DNA of 5,077 bases from an uncultured Eubacteriales bacterium. Its GTDB lineage: Bacteria > Bacillota > Clostridia > Christensenellales > CAG-314. Below are positions 1-4,892 of the stretch, piece by piece. The notes beneath the pieces were generated by a model. It did not search any database. It was not told where the DNA came from and was given only the letters and a program-made list of their open reading frames with translations. The stretch is from contig CARAIG010000043.1 of the NCBI GenBank assembly GCA_948938605.1, positions 1 to 5,077 of the forward strand, written 5' to 3'. Position numbers and translations under genes: made by a program. The number at the start of each line of letters is the position of its first letter. Position 1 is the first letter of the stretch.

Positions 1-1
1 C

Positions 2-616
2 CTTGATTTTGGGTGCGGAAAATCGTACCTTACATTTGTAATTTACCATTATTTTACCGAAATTAAAAAGGTCAAAGTTACTATTATAGGCTACGATCTT
101 AAAGCAGATGTTGTTGCTAACTGTAATGAATTTGCAAAAAAATACGGCTACGACCGTTTGCGGTTTGTAGTGGCGGATGTTTCGCGCGACAAATTATACG
201 ACCAAAAAATCGATGCGGTAGTTTCTTTGCATGCTTGCGATACGGCAACTGATTACGCTTTGCATTATGCAGTCAGCCATAATGCCAAATATATTTTTTC
301 GGTTCCTTGTTGTCAGCACGAAGTTAACCAATCTATAACAAACGGCGGGGATCTCGATATACTGTTAAAATACGGTATTGTCAAGGAGCGCGTATCGGCA
401 TTGCTTACGGACAGCATCCGCGCGATGTTGCTTGAAGACGAGGGGTATTCTGTTGACGTTATGGAATTTGTAGACCTTGCCCATTCGCCCAAAAATTTGA
501 TGATCCGCGCAGTAAAAACTCACAACAAAAGCGACAAAAACCGTAAAAAAATAAGTGAAATGCAAAATGCTTACAAATTTGAACAAACATTGTATAAATT
601 ATTAAATAATAAGTAA
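2..616 (+). CDS. SAM-dependent methyltransferase, Methyltransf_32-like, 5'-truncated
   Basis: The reading frame is open from the window edge to the TAA at 614-616, giving the last 204 codons of a longer protein; relatives are roughly twice this length, so the N-terminal half is missing. The fragment opens on the SAM-binding glycine motif LDFGCGKSYLTF (fragment residues 1-12), followed by an acidic strand end (GYDLKAD, about 35-41) that should contact the ribose of SAM. Further on are HACDTATDY (77-85) and SVPCCQHEVN (100-109), a signature I know from the METTL25/Methyltransf_32 group of class I methyltransferases. No signal peptide or membrane segment is visible, so it should be cytosolic. 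The substrate is not known to me; an RNA or protein target is only a guess. A TTG at 158 is an internal leucine codon, not the start. The gene is followed by a terminator and is not obviously linked to the sporulation genes. Confidence 0.88.
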   Translation, partial: LDFGCGKSYLTFVIYHYFTEIKKVKVTIIGYDLKADVVANCNEFAKKYGYDRLRFVVADVSRDKLYDQKIDAVVSLHACDTATDYALHYAVSHNAKYIFSVPCCQHEVNQSITNGGDLDILLKYGIVKERVSALLTDSIRAMLLEDEGYSVDVMEFVDLAHSPKNLMIRAVKTHNKSDKNRKKISEMQNAYKFEQTLYKLLNNK

Positions 617-643
617 AAGTAATTGAATAAATAAGTTTTAAAA

Positions 644-682
644 ATAAAACGATTGCGCGCTTAGTGAAGCGCGCGTTTTTTT
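644..682 (+). terminator. Rho-independent terminator after the methyltransferase
   Basis: An 8-bp perfect stem, GCGCGCTT (655-662) with AAGCGCGC (667-674), closes a 4-nt AGTG loop. It is followed by G and then seven Ts (676-682). An A-rich run lies just upstream. It begins about 30 bases after the methyltransferase stop and separates that gene from spoIVA. Confidence 0.92.
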
Positions 683-718
683 GTATAAATTACGGCTGCG
701 TGTGTATAAAAATAGTGT

Positions 719-746
719 TCTAATTGTTGCGCGCTGTTCATAAAAT
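719..746 (+). promoter_or_regulatory. Candidate sigma-E promoter of spoIVA
   Basis: CATAAAAT at 739-746 matches 7 of 8 positions of the sigma-E -10 consensus CATACAAT. TCTAATT at 719-725 is a fair match (5 of 7) to a KMATATT-type -35, with a 13-nt spacer. The start site would fall near 753, giving a leader of about 19 nt that carries the ribosome binding site. In Bacillus, spoIVA is transcribed by sigma-E in the mother cell, so the placement makes sense. The -35 is weak and the region is AT-rich. A second, poorer candidate (-10 TATAAAAA at 705-712) lies upstream. Confidence 0.5.
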
Positions 747-761
747 TAAGCAAACAGTTAT

Positions 762-766
762 GGAGG
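762..766 (+). promoter_or_regulatory. Ribosome binding site of spoIVA (decides the start)
   Basis: GGAGG is separated by 5 nt from the ATG at 772. This is the only good Shine-Dalgarno sequence near the 5' end of the frame. It rules against the in-frame TTG at 724 and the ATG at 760, neither of which has a comparable site. Confidence 0.9.
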
Positions 767-771
767 CGGGT

Positions 772-2232
772 ATGAACAATATTTATCAAGACATAGCGGA
801 GCGGACGAACGGTGATATTTATATCGGGGTAGTTGGTCCTGTTCGTGCGGGCAAGTCTACTTTTATTAAAAATTTTATGGAAAGCATTATTTTGCCTAAA
901 ATAGAGGACAAAAACGAGCGCGATCGCGCTATGGACGAATTGCCGCAGTCGGCAGACGGTAAAATAATAATGACAACGCAGCCGAAATTTGTTCCTAATA
1001 AAGCGGTGTCTTTGACGTTGGAAGATAAATCGACTGCAAATGTGCGGCTGATCGACTGCGTCGGTTATTTAATAGACGGTGCGGAAGGACATATGGAAGG
1101 TGATAAAGCGCGCTTGGTAAATACGCCTTGGTCAAGTGAACCTATGCCGTTTGAACGTGCCGCCGAGCTTGGTACGCAAAAGGTTACCAGTGAGCATTCG
1201 ACTATCGCGGTGGTGGTTACTACCGACGGCAGCATAGGCGAAATTCCACGTCAAAGCTATATATCTGCGGAAGAACGTGTAATACGCGAATTGAAAACAG
1301 CAGGAAAACCTTTCGTTGTTATATTGAACAGCAAACACGCAGGTAGTGCGCAAACAAAGGAACTTGCTGCTACCTTGGAAGAAAAATACGGAGTGTGCGT
1401 GCTTCCGTTTGATGTAATGAAAGCGGACGGAAAAGCGATGGAACAAGTGTTGAGCAGCGTTTTGAAGGAATTTCCTGTCCGCAGAATTGCCGTTGACTTG
1501 CCAAAATGGATGCGTGCGCTTGACAAAGACTGCAAAGTAATTGGCGACATTATCGAAAGGTTGAAAATCAATGCTTCGATAGTTGACAAAATGAAGGACG
1601 CCGAAAGTCTGTTGGATGTTTTGGCTTTGTGCGAAGGCATCGAAAATGCGACAGTAGCGTCATTGGATATGGGAAGCGGCGTAGTAAACTACAACTTGGA
1701 GCCTAAGGCGGACTTGTTCTTTAAAGTGCTGTCCGAGCAAGCGCAAATGGATATTAGTGACGAATTTTCGTTAATGAGTTTTGTTACAACGTCGGCATAC
1801 GCCAAAAACCGTTTTGATGCAATTAAAGACGCCTTGGATGAAGCTGATGCTAACGGCTATGGCGTAGTTTATCCTAAAACGAGTGAGATGTCGTTGGATG
1901 AGCCGCAAATGGTTAAGCAGGGAAATGTTTACGGCGTAAGGCTCAAAGCGACTTCGCCGAGCTATCATATAATAAAAGTCGACGTTGCTACCGAAGTTAG
2001 TCCTATGGTTGGCACAGAGGAGCAAAGCAAGTATCTTATTGAACAATACAAGCAGAACCCCGAAGCAATTTGGAATACTAATATGTTCGGCAAGACAATG
2101 GCGGGCATTGCCAAAGACGGTCTTGAAAACAAGTGCTACAATATGCCGATAGAAATTAAGCAAAAGTTGTCGCGTACGCTTAATAAAATTGTAAACGAAA
2201 ACCGTGGCGGTCTAATTTGTTTACTTTTGTGA
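772..2232 (+). CDS. spoIVA: Stage IV sporulation protein A, coat-anchoring ATPase
   Basis: SpoIVA is a mother-cell ATPase that polymerises irreversibly on the outer forespore membrane and forms the basement layer of the spore coat; in Bacillus subtilis it is tethered there by the small peptide SpoVM. The 486-residue product is close to the 492 of B. subtilis and resembles it end to end. Visible elements are the Walker A loop GPVRAGKS (22-29, catalytic K28), the paired threonines of IMTTQPKF (T68, T69) corresponding to the sensor threonines, the Walker B-like VRLIDCVGY (91-99, D95), the conserved NTPW and EHST stretches, and the family C-terminal ending GGLICLLL, which resembles the tail needed for forespore localisation. 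The frame continues upstream to a TTG at 724, but the ATG at 772 fits the family N-terminus (NNIYQDIAERT) and has the GGAGG site. It is a single-gene unit between two terminators, convergent with the sigF operon. No spoVM-like reading frame is seen nearby. Confidence 0.97.
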   Translation: MNNIYQDIAERTNGDIYIGVVGPVRAGKSTFIKNFMESIILPKIEDKNERDRAMDELPQSADGKIIMTTQPKFVPNKAVSLTLEDKSTANVRLIDCVGYLIDGAEGHMEGDKARLVNTPWSSEPMPFERAAELGTQKVTSEHSTIAVVVTTDGSIGEIPRQSYISAEERVIRELKTAGKPFVVILNSKHAGSAQTKELAATLEEKYGVCVLPFDVMKADGKAMEQVLSSVLKEFPVRRIAVDLPKWMRALDKDCKVIGDIIERLKINASIVDKMKDAESLLDVLALCEGIENATVASLDMGSGVVNYNLEPKADLFFKVLSEQAQMDISDEFSLMSFVTTSAYAKNRFDAIKDALDEADANGYGVVYPKTSEMSLDEPQMVKQGNVYGVRLKATSPSYHIIKVDVATEVSPMVGTEEQSKYLIEQYKQNPEAIWNTNMFGKTMAGIAKDGLENKCYNMPIEIKQKLSRTLNKIVNENRGGLICLLL

Positions 2233-2295
2233 TAACATTATCTGTTTTTAATAAAATCTGATATACTATTTGTGACATAGCATATAATTTAAACG

Positions 2296-2342
2296 ATAAA
2301 ACCTCTATTTTTAACTAGATTTAGGGGTTTTATTGTTTTTTT
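2296..2342 (+). terminator. Rho-independent terminator of spoIVA
   Basis: ATAAAACCTCTA (2296-2307) pairs with TAGGGGTTTTAT (2322-2333) as 12 bp with one T-G wobble, around a 14-nt loop. A tail of TG and seven Ts follows (2334-2342). It lies 63 bases past the spoIVA stop. The minus strand lacks a comparable T-run after the hairpin, so it probably works in one direction only. Confidence 0.82.
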
Positions 2343-2495
2343 GTGATATGAAATGTTTGTGCAGTTCGCTATTTTTTTGTATAAGTTTTAGTTTACTTTG
2401 AAATGAACCTACTTTTAATAAGTTAAACTATTAATATAATTTAATTTTGCAAAATAAAACAGCAGGTGTATTTAGAGTACTTTATATTTTATACT
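2343..2495. other. AT-rich convergent intergenic region, no gene seen
   Basis: This spacer lies between the spoIVA terminator and the sigF-operon terminator; the whole interval between the two stop codons is 301 bases. It is strongly AT-rich. I found no reading frame with a ribosome binding site on either strand, no tRNA and no convincing RNA structure. A weak inverted repeat (AGTTTACTT 2390-2398 against AAGTTAAACT 2420-2429, one bulge) has no T-run and is probably chance. Confidence 0.6.
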
Positions 2496-2530
2496 TATAA
2501 AAATTGCCTAGCTCATTTAAGCGTAGGCAA
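2496..2530 (-). terminator. Rho-independent terminator of the spoIIA/sigF operon
   Basis: Read on the minus strand, TTGCCTA (2530-2524) pairs with TAGGCAA (2510-2504). The stem can be lengthened by three inner pairs (GCT/AGC) past one bulged base. It is followed by TTTTT at 2503-2499. It starts 3 bases after the sigF stop codon, so the operon ends at sigF and contains no spoVA genes. Confidence 0.85.
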
Positions 2531-2533
2531 ATT

Positions 2534-3256
2534 TTATTCGTTGTACATTTCTTTTAACTTTTTTAAAATGCGGTTTTCCAGTCGCGAAATTTGTACTTGC
2601 GATACACCCATTTTTTGAGCAATTTCCCCTTGCGTCATATCGCGGAAGTAACGTAGAATTATAATTTTTTGTTCGCGCGGCTCCAATCGGTTAAGCATAT
2701 CTTTAAGTATAACTTTGTCTACCATTTTTTTGTCGTCGTCGGTTGGAATATGGTCGATTAAAGCCGTTTGTTTACCGTCGCTATCGTTGGTTGTTTCGTA
2801 TAGAGATACGGGTAATTTTGCCGCATCCATAGCAAATATCACTTCGGTAGGATCTATGCCGAATTTTTTTGCTATGTCTTCTACACGCGGCGATTCGTCG
2901 CCGTTTTTTGCCGTTTCGTCAATATAGCGGGCAATTTTTGTCGAAATGCTTTTAAGCGAACGCGATACTTTAAGGTATCCGTCGTCTCGCATATACCGTT
3001 TAATTTCACCCAAAATCATCGGGACGGCATATGTCGAAAATTTGACATTATAGTCGAGTGAAAAATTCTTAATGGATTTGAGCAAGCCGATGCCCGCTAT
3101 TTGGTATAAATCGTCGTATTCGACGTGTTTGCCCAGGTAGCGTTTTATTATGCTTTTTAACAACGGCGCATTTTCGGTAAGCAATGTGCTGCACGCGTCA
3201 TCGTCGCCTTGTTGCGCAAGGGCTATAAGACGCATTGTTTCTTCGTGGCTAATCAT
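2534..3256 (-). CDS. sigF: RNA polymerase sporulation sigma factor sigma-F
   Basis: Sigma-F (SpoIIAC) is the first forespore-specific sigma factor and directs early forespore genes after asymmetric division. The 240-residue product has the layout of the sigma-F/B/G group. Region 2 spans about 30-95, with DDLYQIAGIGLLKS (48-61) and the -10-recognition stretch FSTYAVPMILGEIKRYMRDD (73-92). KVSRSLK (96-102) opens region 3. Region 4 at the C-terminus carries LEPREQKIIILRYF and the helix-turn-helix QGEIAQKMGVSQVQISRLE. Sigma-G looks similar, but the position directly after spoIIAA and spoIIAB identifies sigma-F. It is slightly shorter than the 255 residues of B. subtilis, mainly at the two ends. 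The ATG at 3256 has an AAGGCGG site (plus-strand 3266-3272) that overlaps the spoIIAB stop; the intergenic gap is 14 nt. The protein should be held inactive by SpoIIAB until SpoIIAA is dephosphorylated. Confidence 0.95.
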   Translation of the reverse strand: MISHEETMRLIALAQQGDDDACSTLLTENAPLLKSIIKRYLGKHVEYDDLYQIAGIGLLKSIKNFSLDYNVKFSTYAVPMILGEIKRYMRDDGYLKVSRSLKSISTKIARYIDETAKNGDESPRVEDIAKKFGIDPTEVIFAMDAAKLPVSLYETTNDSDGKQTALIDHIPTDDDKKMVDKVILKDMLNRLEPREQKIIILRYFRDMTQGEIAQKMGVSQVQISRLENRILKKLKEMYNE

Positions 3257-3270
3257 AGCTGACTGCCGCC

Positions 3271-3693
3271 TTAAATCTTTTTAACTAGCGTAACTGCCGT
3301 TTCGCCGTCGTGTGATACAACGTCTACTTTGTCGCAAAATGCTTGCATTACGGTAAAACCCATACCGGAGCGTTCGCCTTCGTTACCCGTAGTGTAAAAC
3401 GGTTTCATTGCCTGTTTTACATCGGATATGCCTTGCCCGTAGTCGCGTATTACAATTTGTATGTATCCTTCGTCGTTTAATGAACATACGATTTCTATTT
3501 TGCCTTGCTGTGTACTTTTATATGCGTGTACAATGCAATTTGTCACTGCTTCGGATACGGCGGTTTTTAAATCTTCGATTTGTTCCAATGTGGGATTTAG
3601 CTGGGTAAAAAAACTTGCAACAACGTTGCGCGCAAAGCTTTCGTTTTGCGATTTAGCTTCTATTTCTAATTTAATACTGTTAATAGTTGACAT
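3271..3693 (-). CDS. spoIIAB: Anti-sigma-F factor and serine kinase SpoIIAB
   Basis: SpoIIAB binds sigma-F and keeps it inactive, and it phosphorylates SpoIIAA on serine with ATP. The 140-residue protein (146 in B. subtilis) is a GHKL-fold kinase. QNESFAR (16-22) matches the sigma-F/SpoIIAA contact region, with R22 aligned to the functionally important arginine. The N-box SEAVTNCIVHAY (47-58) holds E48 and N52 for catalysis and magnesium binding. The G1 box is RDYGQGI (83-89, D84 contacting adenine), and the G2 box is GERSGMGFTVM (106-116), which closes over the nucleotide. The ATG at 3693 is preceded by AGAGGA (3698-3703) immediately after the TAG of spoIIAA, with a 10-nt gap, suggesting coupled translation. 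Other GHKL anti-sigma kinases such as RsbW are related, but sequence and gene order make SpoIIAB clear. Confidence 0.96.
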   Translation of the reverse strand: MSTINSIKLEIEAKSQNESFARNVVASFFTQLNPTLEQIEDLKTAVSEAVTNCIVHAYKSTQQGKIEIVCSLNDEGYIQIVIRDYGQGISDVKQAMKPFYTTGNEGERSGMGFTVMQAFCDKVDVVSHDGETAVTLVKKI

Positions 3694-3703
3694 AGCGTCC
3701 TCT

Positions 3704-4009
3704 CTAAATTTTAGTTATAATTTCGTACAATCCTGACATTTTAAATATTTTGTCTACCGTAGGCGACGGATTTTTAACATAGATGTTTTTGTTTTGTTTG
3801 CGGACGATTTTGTAACGTCCGATTATAACGCCTATTCCTGTTGAATCCATAAACGACAACCTTGACAAGTCTAAAACTACATCGGAGTAGTTGCTGTCTA
3901 GTAGTGTGGAATCTAATTTGCGTTTGACAAATTCCGCCGAATGTTCGTCGAGTTCGCCTACAAGCCGAAATATCAATGTCGATCCTTCAAAGTCCACATA
4001 TAATTCCAT
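3704..4009 (-). CDS. spoIIAA: Anti-anti-sigma factor SpoIIAA
   Basis: SpoIIAA is the STAS-domain partner that, when unphosphorylated, pulls SpoIIAB off sigma-F; the phosphatase SpoIIE (not in this window) reactivates it. The 101 residues form one STAS domain: N-terminal strands, VGELDEHSAEFVKRKL (17-32), the central strand VVLDLSRLSFMD (44-55), the phosphorylation loop DSTGIGVIIGRYK (55-67) with S56 corresponding to B. subtilis Ser58, and a last helix near KIFKMSGLYEII. The serine is followed by threonine where B. subtilis has a second serine. The protein is about 16 residues shorter than the 117-residue Bacillus protein and ends almost at the end of the domain, so a Bacillus-type C-terminal tail is absent. 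The ATG at 4009 has GGAGG at 4016-4020, 6 nt away. It is the first gene of the operon, and a Spo0A box lies 76 nt upstream. Confidence 0.96.
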   Translation of the reverse strand: MELYVDFEGSTLIFRLVGELDEHSAEFVKRKLDSTLLDSNYSDVVLDLSRLSFMDSTGIGVIIGRYKIVRKQNKNIYVKNPSPTVDKIFKMSGLYEIITKI

Positions 4010-4015
4010 TGTTTG

Positions 4016-4020
4016 CCTCC
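4016..4020 (-). promoter_or_regulatory. Ribosome binding site of spoIIAA
   Basis: Plus-strand CCTCC reads GGAGG on the minus strand, 6 nt before the ATG of spoIIAA. It fixes the start of the first gene of the operon. Confidence 0.9.
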
Positions 4021-4062
4021 GTAAACAGCATAACTCTTGTAGTAAGCGGACTTTTAGGTTGT

Positions 4063-4090
4063 TTTGTAAAAAGTGGTGTAAAGATGTCGA
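4063..4090 (-). promoter_or_regulatory. Candidate sigma-A-type promoter of the spoIIA operon
   Basis: On the minus strand, TCGACA (4090-4085, 5 of 6 to TTGACA) is followed after 16 nt by TACAAA (4068-4063, 4 of 6 to TATAAT). The -35 lies inside the Spo0A box. Transcription would start near 4056, with a leader of about 47 nt. In B. subtilis this operon uses sigma-H with Spo0A, but no GAAT-type -10 or AGGA-type -35 for sigma-H is visible here. The -10 is poor, so the call is tentative. Confidence 0.3.
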
Positions 4091-4091
4091 A
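4085..4091 (+). promoter_or_regulatory. Spo0A box (perfect 7-base core) upstream of spoIIAA
   Basis: TGTCGAA matches the Spo0A core box TGNCGAA exactly. It lies in the divergent region 76 nt upstream of the spoIIAA start, and the B. subtilis spoIIA operon is a direct Spo0A~P target. Two TTTGTAAAA copies (4063-4071 and 4109-4117) in the same orientation each match 8 of 9 bases of the fuller consensus TTTGTCRAA, though such T/A-rich matches arise easily by chance in this DNA. Confidence 0.65.
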
Positions 4092-4131
4092 AACGTCAGC
4101 TAATTTTTTTTGTAAAACATACTAAAAAAAG

Positions 4132-4160
4132 TTGACAGCATTTTTAAAATGTTGTAAGAT
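4132..4160 (+). promoter_or_regulatory. Sigma-A promoter of the tRNA cluster
   Basis: There is a perfect -35 TTGACA (4132-4137), an optimal 17-nt spacer and a -10 TAAGAT (4155-4160, 4 of 6). Transcription should begin near 4167, about 15 bases before the first tRNA. No other promoter of this quality is seen before the six tRNA genes, so they are probably one transcript. Confidence 0.8.
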
Positions 4161-4181
4161 AAACAAGCTGATGAAAAACAT

Positions 4182-4258
4182 CGGGGTGTAGCGCAGTTTG
4201 GTAGCGCACGTGGTTTGGGACCATGGGGTCGGGAGTTCGAATCTCTTCACCCCGACCA
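4182..4258 (+). tRNA. tRNA-Pro (anticodon UGG)
   Basis: This is a 77-nt cloverleaf. The acceptor CGGGGTG (4182-4188) pairs fully with CACCCCG (4248-4254). The D stem is GCGC/GCGC, and the anticodon stem CGTGG/CCATG carries the loop TTTGGGA with anticodon TGG at 4216-4218. The T arm contains TTCGAAT. The discriminator A and an encoded CCA follow. It is the first gene of the tRNA cluster and reads proline codons CCN, mainly CCA and CCG. Confidence 0.97.
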
Positions 4259-4283
4259 AAATTTGTTCGCTGTCAAAAAGGAC

Positions 4284-4359
4284 GGGCCTTTAGCTCAGTG
4301 GTTAGAGCGGTCGGCTCATAACCGATTGGTCCGGGGTTCAAGTCCCTGAAGGCCCACCA
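4284..4359 (+). tRNA. tRNA with CAU anticodon, probably tRNA-Ile2 (lysidine-modified)
   Basis: This is a 76-nt cloverleaf with acceptor GGGCCTT/AAGGCCC, D stem GCTC/GAGC, anticodon stem GTCGG/CCGAT and loop CTCATAA (CAT at 4317-4319); CCA is encoded. A CAT anticodon can mean initiator Met, elongator Met or the minor Ile tRNA whose C34 is changed to lysidine by TilS. The G1-C72 pair argues against initiator Met. The body resembles bacterial tRNA-Ile2, including C4-G69 and C5-G68, known TilS recognition pairs that Escherichia coli elongator Met lacks. I therefore favour Ile2, which reads AUA, with elongator Met the alternative. Confidence 0.93.
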
Positions 4360-4378
4360 AATGCAAAACAAAATATTT

Positions 4379-4455
4379 GGCCCGGTAGTACAGTTGGTTA
4401 GTACGCCAGCCTGTCACGCTGGAGGTCGAGGGTTCGAGCCCCTTCCGGGTCGCCA
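4379..4455 (+). tRNA. tRNA-Asp (anticodon GUC)
   Basis: This is a 77-nt cloverleaf. The acceptor GGCCCGG pairs with CCGGGTC, with one G-T wobble at the second pair. The D stem GTAC/GTAC is fully paired. The anticodon stem CCAGC/GCTGG carries the loop CTGTCAC with GTC at 4413-4415. The discriminator is G, as expected for Asp, and CCA is encoded. Confidence 0.97.
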
Positions 4456-4462
4456 ATGTTTT

Positions 4463-4538
4463 GCTTCGGTAGCTCAGTAGGTAGAGCAGGGGACTGAAAA
4501 TCCCCGTGTCGGTGGTTCGATTCCGCCCCGAAGCACCA
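4463..4538 (+). tRNA. tRNA-Phe (anticodon GAA)
   Basis: This is a 76-nt cloverleaf. The acceptor GCTTCGG pairs fully with CCGAAGC. The D stem is GCTC/GAGC. The anticodon stem GGGGA/TCCCC carries the loop CTGAAAA with GAA at 4496-4498. The T stem GGTGG/CCGCC has one wobble. The discriminator is A and CCA is encoded. It begins only 7 nt after tRNA-Asp. Confidence 0.97.
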
Positions 4539-4554
4539 TTCATTGGAGCAAAAC

Positions 4555-4631
4555 GCTGGTGTAGCTCAATCAGGCAGAGCAATTGATTTGTAATCAATAG
4601 GTTGATGGTTCGATTCCATTCACCAGCTCCA
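4555..4631 (+). tRNA. tRNA-Thr (anticodon UGU)
   Basis: This is a 77-nt cloverleaf. The acceptor GCTGGTG pairs fully with CACCAGC. The anticodon stem ATTGA/TCAAT carries the loop TTTGTAA with TGT at 4589-4591. The T stem is GATGG/CCATT around TTCGATT. The discriminator is T and CCA is encoded. The eight Ts that follow are not preceded by a separate hairpin, so they need not stop transcription. Confidence 0.97.
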
Positions 4632-4657
4632 TTTTTTTTATACGGACAATTTAATAT

Positions 4658-4742
4658 GGGAGGGTTCCCGAGCGGCCAAAGGGAACAGACTGTAAATCTG
4701 TCGTCTCCGACTTCGGTGGTTCGAATCCACCCCCTCCCACCA
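4658..4742 (+). tRNA. tRNA-Tyr (anticodon GUA)
   Basis: This is an 85-nt class II tRNA with a long variable arm. The acceptor GGGAGGG pairs fully with CCCTCCC. The anticodon stem ACAGA/TCTGT carries the loop CTGTAAA with GTA at 4692-4694. The T arm is GGTGG-TTCGAAT-CCACC. The discriminator is A and CCA is encoded. It is the last tRNA before the cluster terminator. Confidence 0.97.
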
Positions 4743-4750
4743 AAAGCGTT

Positions 4751-4786
4751 AAAGTACGAACCAAAAATGTTCGTACTTTTTCTTTA
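4751..4786 (+). terminator. Rho-independent terminator of the tRNA cluster
   Basis: A perfect 11-bp stem, AAAGTACGAAC (4751-4761) with GTTCGTACTTT (4769-4779), encloses a 7-nt loop. A T-rich tail (TTCTTT) runs to 4786. It starts 8 bases after the CCA of tRNA-Tyr. Confidence 0.93.
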
Positions 4787-4857
4787 TGGGGCATAGCAGC
4801 GCGCTTGTTTGGTTAAGCTGTCGCAGTGCCAAAGTCCTTTTTTGCGGTATTATTTGG

Positions 4858-4886
4858 TTGAAAATCGGCTTTGGTTGTGCTACAAT
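4858..4886 (+). promoter_or_regulatory. Sigma-A promoter of the acetyltransferase gene
   Basis: TTGAAA (4858-4863, 5 of 6), a 17-nt spacer and TACAAT (4881-4886, 5 of 6) make a near-consensus promoter. The TG at 4878-4879 adds an extended -10 element. The start site is expected at about 4892-4894, on the start codon itself. The 70 bases between the tRNA terminator and the -35 show nothing else I can support. Confidence 0.75.
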
Positions 4887-4892
4887 ATAAAC

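Noticed and set aside
1132..2163. Long minus-strand open frames inside spoIVA (three, 104 to 130 codons)
   Set aside because: They lie opposite a full-length, family-matching spoIVA frame, have no ribosome binding sites and show no recognisable domains.
2357..2385. Promoter-like pair TTGTGC, 17 nt, TATAAG in the convergent intergenic region
   Set aside because: The -35 matches only half the consensus and no gene or RNA follows; expected by chance in such AT-rich DNA.
2348..2401. 17-codon open frame starting ATGAAATG downstream of spoIVA, considered as a SpoVM-like peptide
   Set aside because: It has no Shine-Dalgarno site, follows directly on a terminator and does not resemble the amphipathic SpoVM sequence.
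3408..3736. Plus-strand open frames opposite spoIIAB
   Set aside because: They are shadows of the conserved spoIIAB coding sequence without starts or domains of their own.
4062..4117. Repeated TTTTGTAAAA copies considered as a CRISPR or iteron array
   Set aside because: There are only two exact copies of a 10-base AT-rich word, 46 bp apart. That is too short and too few for either; they are better read as weak regulator sites or chance.
4316..4597. Minus-strand open frame of 93 codons across the tRNA cluster
   Set aside because: It is antisense to four tRNA genes. Its repeated GLEPSTSSVTGW- and RNRTTDTG-like segments are the well-known false peptides produced by translating tRNA genes backwards.
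4602..4796. Plus-strand open frame of 64 codons through tRNA-Thr and tRNA-Tyr
   Set aside because: It overlaps two perfect cloverleafs and the tRNA terminator, so it is a product of tRNA sequence and not a gene.
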